DNA from: Benincasa hispida
Lineage: Eukaryota; Streptophyta; Magnoliopsida; Cucurbitales; Cucurbitaceae
Length of the DNA stretch: 64,000 bases
Direction of reading: 5' to 3'
NCBI RefSeq assembly: GCF_009727055.1
Contig: NC_052357.1
Span: 8,791,126 to 8,855,125 of the forward strand
The notes beneath the pieces were generated by a model. It saw nothing but the letters and a program-made list of their open reading frames with translations. It was not told the origin of the DNA and did no database searches. A program made the translations under genes and the position numbers. Of the stretch, positions 55,597 to 64,000 are shown in pieces. Position 1 is the first letter of the stretch. The number at the start of each line of letters is the position of its first letter.

Positions 55597-58338
55597 TGTA
55601 ATGACCCGACCCCCTAGGACTTAAGTTAGGCCGTTACAAAATCATGCATGCATGGAATTTAAAAGGACACTTTTTTATGGTGAAATAAATGCTAAATAAA
55701 TAAGGTAAGTGCAAAAGGCTTTCATTAAATTCAAATATTAGAAACAACAACAGGGTACCCATAAATCATAAATGATAATAAATAATTCTAAAAATGATTC
55801 ATGATAGTAAGTTTCAAACATCAAAACTGAAAGTTAAGAAAAACATGAAAAGAAATCTAAATCTCATGAGCGGAAGCGTAAAAACTAGTCCCAGTGGCTC
55901 GATCACGAAATCCGCTTGTCCATCGTCAGTGCATCTCTATCCTTACCTGAAACAACAACATGAAAAATAATGAATATAAAATACTCAGTAAGTAACCCCA
56001 CTACTGGGGTCAGGTTAGGCATCTATGACCTTTAGATGCCTACCTCTGGTGGAACATATAAACTATCCTAGTTCTCATGGGACACATACATACATGAAAA
56101 ACTGAGTTCTATCCTACTGTAGCTAAATATGCCCACTACTTCTGGTGAATCCCGAAGGAAACACAATCTGGTGAATCCCAAAGGAAACACAAACTGGTGA
56201 ATCCCGAAGGAAATACAATACGGTGAACCAAGGAACACACAACTGTGATATCCGAAGGAAACACAATATCTGGTGAATCTCGAAGGAAACACAAACTTGT
56301 GAATCCCGAAGGAAACACAATATCTGGTGAATCCCGAAGGAAACACAAAATGGTGATTACAATATCTGGTGAATCCCAAAGGAAACACAAACTTGTGAAT
56401 CCCGAAGGAAACACAAACTGGTGAATCCCGAAGGAAACACAAACCGATGAATCTCGAAGGAAACACAATATCTGGTGAATTCCGAAGGAAACACGAACTG
56501 GTGAATCTCGAAGGAAACACAATATCTGGTGAATCCCGAAGAAAACACAAACTGGTGAATCCCAAAGGAAACACAATGTCTAGCGAATCCCGAAGGAAAC
56601 ACAAACTGGTGAATCCCGAAGGAAACAAAATATCTAGTGGCCATTCTAACTAATCCGTAAAATCACTATCACAATCTCAACATGGTTCTATATCATACAT
56701 ATACATCTCATCATCATGATTCTACAATATACATATAAATTTCTTCGTCATAGCTTTACAACATATGTATGCATCTCATCCTCCTCAGATTCAGCAGGAT
56801 CTCCAATAAAAATAATATACTCAAATCATACTAGTATTCAAACATCTCTATACGCAACTAGCCTTTTAAACTCTCATATCAGCAAGGCATACATAAACAT
56901 CAAACTATCAATATATCCTCAGTAAATCATATTTGTCAATTCCTGACTCCAGTCATTTCAAACCTCAATCAATGAAAGCAGACATAAATATCATGCTAAC
57001 TAATAATCCTCAATAAATCATAATTATCATTGTCGGGCACTAGGGCAGTCCCAGTAGTAAGATTACTTACCTCAACTTGGTAAAACACGCAAAACAAAAT
57101 CTCCTTAGAACTTCTTTAGCACACTTGAATCAACCTAAAGTTGTGGCTTGGTCCAAGACAAATTCCAATACTCGATTTAATTAGCCAATCTGATCATGAA
57201 TTAAATCCAAAATCAATAACTTAATTTTCCCACTATTACTCTCAATCCAAAAGAATAAACATTCAACAACTTACAAAACTTACCGATCTTCACCAATTTT
57301 CTGCAAAACAAAATGGTATCTAGCTTGATGGTTAATGCCTCAAAATTTCCAAACCTTGAATCTAAGTTTCAAACCAAAGAGAGGTTACTAATTTAACCCA
57401 AAATCAAAGGGGTGAACTTCACCTCCCAAATTATAAGGAAAAATAAGTCTTACCCAAGGTTTTCCTCAAAATTCTGACAATGATCAAGGCAATGGCGGCC
57501 GACGGTGCGTCAACTTGTGGCTGCCATAGATAGGCAGCGTGTGTTGCTGTCGGACGACATAAATTGTTTAGGCTAGCGGCTGGTAGTGAGGATCTTGCAT
57601 GAGGAGGGTTTGCGAGAGTGGGAGAGAAGGGAATTTCTAGTTTATAGATTTATTCAGCAGAGATTACGAACAAACCAGTGCTTCAAACAACGATCCAACT
57701 GTTCAAAATGAAACTCTATATCTCAAATAGATTGATCAAATTTGAGCACGACCAAACGGTTCAAACTCTAGCAATCGACAATTTTTGTGGAAACTGTCGC
57801 TGAAAAACCGAATTTGTTTTCTCCCCAACTTTTGACCTCTTTTCACTCTCATTTAATTTCGAAAAAAATCTCAATTCTTTTATTTTTTTCCAAATTTTGA
57901 AAAGATAAATAAAAATATTTTGTCACAATATCACCAAAATTTCAAAAGATTCTATTAAATTTAAGAAATCAATTAACTTTTCAAATTATCTTAATTTAGG
58001 CTTCAAAAACCAAAATTAAAGGGCATAAGATCCATCAATTTGATACAAATTAAAATCCTTCCAAATATTTAAAACAATTCAAAACCACATGAAATTAATT
58101 GTTCTCTTTTATTTATTTATTTATTTTTAAGTTGGTCCTAAAATCCAAAATCAAAGGGAAGCAAAATTCAATATTTTCAAGATAATCAGTTCGAATATCT
58201 AATCAATTAAATTCAATTTAACCAATAAAAGTTTTTCAATTATTTCAATTTAACCCCAATTTTCCAAATGACAAGGAAATTTAAACTCAATAATTTTAGA
58301 TAATTAACTTAAATTTTCCTGAAATTCGGGATGTTACA
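55597..58338 (-). mobile_element. Solo LTR, chromovirus-like, in Copia C gag
   Basis: It is 2742 bp with ends TGTAATGACCC and GGGATGTTACA, so read leftward it starts TGTAACATCCCGAATTTC and ends GGGTCGGGTCATTACA. That is typical of plant chromovirus LTRs. The flanks AAATT and ACATT match at four of five positions, and gag reads through once the unit is removed. It carries a minisatellite at 56137-56645 and has no coding domain. Confidence 0.88.
56137..56645. repeat. Minisatellite, about 20 units of 25-27 bp
   Basis: The unit is about CTGGTGAATCCCGAAGGAAA plus CACAA, in 25-bp and 27-bp (extra TAT) forms that often alternate. About 20 copies are present, some with small deletions (near 56220 and 56350). 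Because stops are absent from the unit, several minus-strand frames stay open and give repeats such as FPSGFTSLCFLRDSPDIV. These are by-products of the repeat, not proteins I would call. Confidence 0.95.
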
Positions 58339-58460
58339 ACATTCCTCAACCATGACAAACTCGAGGTCGTTTACCATGAAATATATTTTAACGGAGTCTT
58401 TCCACTGTATGTAATCAGTCTAACTAGATTCATTTAACGGAAAAACATGCATGTTGTTGA
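58339..58460 (-). pseudogene. Copia C gag N-terminus
   Basis: Read leftward: MHVFPLNESS, a stop, then TDYIQWKDSVKIYFMVNDLE and FVMVEEC. This is the usual Copia gag opening and joins STLDAPRN at 55.6 kb. The start codon near 58455 is inferred from position. Confidence 0.8.
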
Positions 58461-61061
58461 AAAACAAACACGTTGACCTACATTAGGTTTTAGTAAATAC
58501 TCGTTGAAAAAAAAACATCCAATACGGTTTAGCAAAACTCAAATGAACCCCGTGTGACATCTAGTTTCGCAATGACGCTTCAAAGGTTTAAGATAAAAGC
58601 CGCCAAAGTGTGGTCAATTTATCCCTCCTCTGAATTGAGACATTTTCAACCACCCATTAATACCAAAACAACTCTTGTTTCGATAACAACTAGCCATCAT
58701 TGATTTGGTCAAGAAATTATTAACTTTCTTAACAATTTTTCGTAAGTGTGACCCGCCATTTTAGGCCCTAGAGTTCCGCCCCAAGCAGCCAATCCGAAGG
58801 AGAAAAAATCTGATTAGGGAAAAAACTAAAGTGACCCTATCTATTTCTGGATTTCACCTTGATATTGACCAACTGCACAAAACCCATCCAAAGGGGATGC
58901 TCCCAGGGTGCCACAAGGGAGTGCAAGAATGATCTCACGGTGCGAACCAATGAAGAAGACCGCAGGACGTGTTAACATACACCCTTCACCCACTTACTAT
59001 AAATACTCTCTCCATCCACCTTGATATTGACTCATGCAAACACCATCTGAAGGGGGATGCTCCCAGGGCACCACGAGCCAAGCATAAATCTCACGGCGTG
59101 AACATTCAGGAGAAACAAGAGTGGAATCATTGACATATCATATATATCTCTTCCTTTCAATGAGTATTTTATAACCTAGGGTTTAGTTTACTTAGAAAAA
59201 ATACGACTAAGAATTTTAACTAAGTGGCTTTTTAAGTTTGCTCACGAGTAACATTTACCTTGGAAAGTTAAACAACTTTTGATCATCATTCATTAAACTC
59301 TTTAACAAAATCTTTGATCAACTGTTACATACTTGCAGAAAATCTATCTAATTCATCTTTCCAGGTAGGTTCCTAAGTAGAGGTGTTCCGTTTCCGTTAG
59401 CTTAAGTACCCTAACCTAGACAGAACCCGCCTTAGACAAAAGGTCCCTTATAGATAGATTTAATGCAAATTTAATCTTTTATGCCATCAAATTAATCCTA
59501 TTAAACCGATTCAGAAGATTAAACTTAGGTTGCTAATCCCATTAGAATCTTGAACTTAGGTCTATCTCAATCCAATTTTAAAACCCTTCTAAAATATGAG
59601 TTTGCCTAGGTTTGTATGCAACTCTTTCTTATCGATTTTAGTTCTAATTTCCATTATAACTCTTATAACCGGAAACAACTAAAACCAACACAACGCGAAG
59701 CAAACACATACAAGGCATTCATAACATTTACAAATAAGTCTAAGTATCATGCTCCATGCATTGTTCATTCACTGCTACTTGTATATAACACTTATATAAC
59801 ACAGCAACAAACCAAGCACACATGCTTCCATACACTCTTATATTATAACGCTTATAATATAAATATGATGCATGAATATGCTTAGTGCATGCATAAATAT
59901 AACTCTTATATTTCATGATGCATGCGCATGCTCTCTTGTAATTTCATCATGCCAAAAGCTATATTATAACACTTATAATATATGATGCATGAATAATTAT
60001 ATAACCTAAGGTGGGTTTTAAAACTATATGTCATACATTATGGCATATAAACAACATACATCTCATGTATATTAAACAAAAGTTGATGAATCGAGATAAT
60101 TAGCCTCAAATCCTCAAAAAAACAAAGCTAACTATTACAAATAGCAATGAGTCTCCGGTTTAAACAAGCAAACCGAGTCTTGAACCATACGAGCGAAGAA
60201 ATGCGTCTCCTTGATTGTGCACCAAATCTGAGTGATCGCCTACACGATAGAGTAAACTCTTTAATTAATCATTTACTAACGCCTTCTGAGCTTAAACAAT
60301 CGTTTAGCAAAGATCGTGTACCTTTACTATGCGATGAAGCATGAAATACGCGATTATGCAGCACGCAACTTGCGACATAAGCCTTAAGCGATCATTGAAA
60401 CGACAACGATGCAATGAAGCACAATTGTCTAAACGATCGCTAAGCAAGCACAAGGTATCGCATACCGGGTGATCATGTAGGCAGTGACTATGTGATGAAG
60501 CATGCTAACTACACGATCGTTTAGTGCACGCGTCTTTTATTAAACGGCGAACATCAAATGCTCTATATGATCATCTACCTCCAACGTCCACGCGATCGAG
60601 CAACCAACGCTACGCGATAGAATAAACGCTTTACCCCATCGTTTAGCATTAGCTAAAGGATCGTTTAGTAAATACTACGCGATCTTGCAGAACGTTTCCA
60701 CACGATCGTTTAGCCAAATCTCAACAATCGTTTAACTTAGGATACACAATACGACCAATCTTCGGTCTTCTTCCTTGCTGAGAACTGCATCTCCATGCTT
60801 TGAAACTTCATCACGAACGACTCAACAAACTCAAACATTTTGAATTACACACTCGATTGCTTGTTAATTATGCCCAAAAACGCAGAGGCCTTTACAAATT
60901 AGCACTTTGTAATCATAAAGAAAGCTTTAAACAGAGAAAATTAACCCGTAAACATTCATCAACACATCCATAAAACACATTTAACACTTAAACGCAATGA
61001 AAATCTACCACGACTGTAAAATAAGTTCAAAAACGAAATAGGATTTGGAATATCAGAATAA
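58461..61061 (-). other. Copia C long leader between PBS and gag
   Basis: About 2.6 kb without a supported gene. It contains an imperfect tandem duplication (about 58855-58960 and 59019-59125, sharing CACCTTGATATTGAC and GGGATGCTCCCAGGG). It also has repeated TATAACACTTATAATAT-like palindromes at about 59770-60000 and a cluster of about ten CGATCGTTTAG-like motifs at 60200-60740. Short open frames here are not convincing. Confidence 0.6.
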
Positions 61062-61077
61062 CCTGGCTCTAATACCA
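61062..61077 (-). other. Copia C primer-binding site
   Basis: The + strand CCTGGCTCTAATACCA reads TGGTATTAGAGCCAGG on the minus strand, one change from the initiator tRNA-Met site TGGTATCAGAGCCAGG. It lies 2 bases inside the 5' LTR. Confidence 0.93.
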
Positions 61078-61079
61078 AT

Positions 61080-63121
61080 TGTACGAAATCAAACACAATG
61101 ATTTCCATGAGCAGAAGAATAGATCGTTCCAAATTCCATTCGAGTTGAACATAAACAATCACAGTCTTAATACGGAAACTAACAGGTTATGCACAACAAG
61201 AAATTACAGCATGTTAAGATGATATCAAGGGATAGAGTATGCGTGCCTTTGAAGAACCATTCTTCAAACTCCCTCGATCAGTTCAATGCGTCCAAGAATA
61301 GCAATACGAACGCAACAACCGAAACAACAAAGCACAGCACGATCAACAGCACGAATACAACAAATGGCAAACGGCTCCTCGAAACCAATCAAGGTGAGTG
61401 AAGACACCACCACAACGGTTATCTTCGTATTCTCGATGTGAGAATCCAGGAGTTGTGGCCTTTGTATGAACTTGGTTAGAGGAAGAGACTGGAGGACAAC
61501 AATCATATAGATGATGGAGCAAGTGGGAGAAGGAAGTTGTCTATCGTATAGACGATGTGCTCGATCATGTAGCAAATGGCAGCCTATCATATAGACAAAG
61601 CCACGCGATCGTTTAGCTACAATCAGCTGATGAACTATCACATAATCAAACTCCACGATCGTTTAGTCTCTCTATAACTATCGCTTAGTGAAACATTTTC
61701 ACTTGATAGCTTTCTCCGTGAGTTTTTTCCAAAAGTGGAAACTCTCTAATTTTAGGAAAACATTTTTCCTTTTATCTCACGTTACCATAAAACTACCAAT
61801 AACCTCCCACTCAATTGGTTATTAGAGAAAAAAATTAATTATCAAATAATTAATATATTATAAATAAATATGATAACCAACTTACCATATTATATTTATA
61901 ACCTATAGTTTTAATATTTTATCTCATGAAACATATTAACCATAGTTCTTTTTTTATTTTATGGTACTTAATGTAAATCAATATTTACATCAATCCTCCA
62001 CTTTATGTATCTCATACATCACACCAAGTATATCATATATAATTGAATTTCCTCTTGTTAATTTGAACACTTCAAACTAACCCCTAGAACTGGTTCTCAA
62101 TTTGAATCCATTGAGCTATCAAGGGCACCTTATGGACCTGTAGCTTGAAGCTCCAACGGTACGTGAATAACTGACTAAACTCTTTAGTCATGGGATCCAC
62201 CATTCGTTAACTGTCGGGCACTCCACTAAAGACCGACAGCTGCACTCTCCTCACTACAGATATATTTCTGTGTCCATATCAACCAATCAACAGTGCGATA
62301 ATACTTCACATATCGCTCGTAAGTACAGTTGAGCCAATTTACCATTTTGCCCATGTAGTTACATCTAACTCCTTAAGTACCACTAATTCCTCTAATGAGC
62401 AATAAGTCATAGTTCTACTATGACTGGGTCCTCTCTTCCAAAGAAAGGATGTGGCCACTATGTTCAAGACCTGAAATCAGCCCTCAAGGGAGCAATCTAT
62501 CTACTTACCCCTGCTTTGGGGAAGGAATGAATTCTTTCTTGTGTAATTGAGTTTTCAGCTCCCTAATCAAACAAATCCCCAAAAAGGTAAGCTTGTTCAG
62601 TTGACAATCTGGCCACTCTCACTCATACTAATCAAAGGACTGCCCTCATAGGCAGGAGTTCCCAAAACACTCAGGATTAAGGTCATGTCACATATGGTCG
62701 TTTAAGTGAGATGTAAACCTCAAGTATCAGTGACATTATAGAAAAAGACTAATCATCTCGTGGTTTGGTCTTATACAAACTCTTTGTAATGACATCCCCG
62801 CTCGCATATCTCCACATGAATGGTAAGGATCAGACCATGTTCACAATTCTTGTAAACCTCTACAAAGCGGGTCGTATCCGTAGTGTCACTAGGATAAGGT
62901 ATCCCTTGTTTATCCTTATACTACAGACCTTTTTAGGTTATTACTTAAGGCATGATCCACTTGTGTATCTCATATACATACTCAAGTTTATATACAAAAA
63001 CTACAGATCTTTGTTTATTGGATATGAGTAAATGCAAATAAAATAACTCTTATTTTATTAATTTATGTACAAAGTTTACAAACTATGCGACTCCGGGAGA
63101 CTTAGAACACCAATCCCAACA
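61080..63121 (-). repeat. Copia C 5' LTR
   Basis: It is 2042 bp, from TGTACGAAATCAAACAC to CCAATCCCAACA; read leftward it starts TGTTGGGATTGGTG. It is collinear with the solo LTR at 47296-49355 along its length. The CGATCG-type motifs lie at 61500-61690. Confidence 0.93.
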
Positions 63122-63123
63122 AC

Positions 63124-63201
63124 TGATAGACTTCTATCAATGTCTATCAATGTCACTGATAGACACTGATAGAAGTCTGTCAGTGTCTATCAACATCTAT
63201 C
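63124..63201. repeat. Palindromic TATCA/TGATA repeat cluster
   Basis: Alternating GATAGACTTCTATCA, TGTCTATCAATGTC and ACTGATAGAAGTCTGTCAGT give overlapping palindromes in under 80 bases. It is the same repeat type as at 44455 and near 47279. Confidence 0.7.
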
Positions 63202-63299
63202 ATTAATATTATAAAATTTTGCTATATTTTGTAAATATTTTGGTTCATTTTTCTATATTTAAAAACAACCCTTTTATTAAATTATTTTGTTAATCAAAA

Positions 63300-63814
63300 T
63301 TAAATTTTTTGAAAATTAATTGAGGAAAGAGTTGTAACTCCATCCCCCTCTTTTCTTTCTGGTGAAAAACATGTGGGGGTTGGATTTAGGAGTTTCTCAT
63401 CTTCTCCATAAAAGATTGACAGAGGTCTCTTAGAATATGTGAGTTATTCCCATAAGCTCTCTCCCTGCAAGAAATATCCTCTCTCCCTCTTCTCGGGAAA
63501 GATTTCAGAGCCCATACCTCCTGAAATTCTCAATCCCAAAAGAGAATACAGAAGGTTCAACTTGTGGTGGTGTCCACGTTGAGATATGTTTCTGTACATA
63601 TTGTTCGTGGTTGTTCATGACTAGAAAGGAGGAATTTCATGAAGATCTTAGCTTCAAGGGTAACTAAATTCTTAACCCTAATTCTTCCTCTTCATATATA
63701 GCATGTTGTAAATTTTAGTATTATGCATAATTATTGTTCTGCAAATTTCTAATTCTATGTAAAAATAAAATTGGGACGATCCCGCTTCTGCATTCGAACT
63801 TCATCGTTACTTCA
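63300..63814 (+). mobile_element. 3' end of a right-facing Copia-type LTR
   Basis: The segment ends GGGACGATCCCGCTTCTG, then CATCGTTACTTCA. This is like the ends of the other LTRs here, and a primer-site-like sequence follows at once. Its left end is not defined; 63202-63300 is AT-rich and may belong to it. Confidence 0.65.
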
Positions 63815-63815
63815 A

Positions 63816-63829
63816 TTGGTGTTAAAGCA
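63816..63829 (+). other. Degenerate Copia primer-binding site
   Basis: TTGGTGTTAAAGCA resembles TTGGTATCAGAGCA with three changes, one base after the LTR end. 63830-64000 would be the start of the element's leader; no gene is seen before the window ends. Confidence 0.65.
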
Positions 63830-64000
63830 GCATTTTGGTTCCCATTTTTAATTTTCAGAATTAATTTACAAAGTTAATGGTGGGTTCTGTACATTTATGC
63901 ATTTATGGTATATGAATGTATGTGGAATGTAAATGGTTTGTAAGTATAGATGTTTTCGGGATTGGATTTTAGTTTTATTGTTTTATTTTTACAAATTGGT

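Noticed and set aside
56068..56628. 186-codon minus-strand ORF (and two overlapping frames) of FPSGFTSLCFLRD-like repeats
   Set aside because: It is a translation of a minisatellite with no stop in its unit; several frames are open at once and the array lies inside an LTR.
56137..56645. CRISPR-like array
   Set aside because: Units are contiguous with no unique spacers and vary in sequence; eukaryotic LTR context; it is a minisatellite.
60200..60740. Coding region for a repetitive protein
   Set aside because: CGATCG-type motifs occur at irregular spacing in all frames with stops; better seen as dispersed short DNA sites.

Overview
This window looks like repeat-dense, AT-rich nuclear DNA from a dicot plant. 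The retroelements are plant types: Athila-like Ty3/gypsy elements primed by tRNA-Asp, and Copia elements primed by initiator tRNA-Met. The one host gene family has GT-AG introns and plant-style TATA promoters. A cucurbit is my best guess, from the style of the LTRs and of the TATCA/TGATA palindromic repeats, but the sequence does not prove it. Most of the window is nested, mostly dead LTR retrotransposons. I found no CRISPR arrays, rRNA genes, intact tRNA genes or bacterial features.

Layout. 1-6195: left-facing Athila-like element (start of RT, protease, gag, PBS, 5' LTR), with a related solo LTR nested in gag (2609-4238, target duplication GTGGA). Two library-adapter dimers are embedded at 1444 and 1615. 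6201-7760: LTR remnant, palindrome cluster and Copia scrap. 8208-8984: intact two-exon gene for a small secreted Cys-rich peptide. 9577-11590: MITE-like element and small tandem repeats. 11629-15419: decayed unknown coding locus carrying a gag-only retrotransposon (11764-14720, target duplication CATAC). 15420-43083: Copia A (right-facing). Copia B (15595-30932, left-facing, target duplication CTAGT) sits in its 5' LTR. A 5'-truncated Athila-like element (18008-29673) sits inside Copia B, and a solo LTR (21158-22757) sits inside that. Copia A's integrase holds an LTR within an LTR (34324-38289, with 34715-36845 inside), and its RT holds another LTR (39276-41161). 43409-46399: two more members of the peptide family, one truncated and one intact. 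47296-52028: a solo LTR and two LTR fragments lying head to head. 52042-63121: Copia C (left-facing), with a 2.7-kb minisatellite-bearing solo LTR in gag. 63300-64000: end of another Copia LTR and its PBS.

How it fits together. The only genes likely to make a host product are the peptide paralogs at 8.3 kb and 45.0 kb, which share promoter sequence and intron position. The Copia A nest, about 28 kb, lies between them. Retroelement open frames are broken by stops, frameshifts, deletions and nested insertions, so none looks autonomous as assembled. Three assembly problems should be kept in mind: the adapter dimers with duplicated flanks near 1.4-1.7 kb, a 944-bp N gap (25882-26825), and a single N between two identical 44-bp copies (28514).
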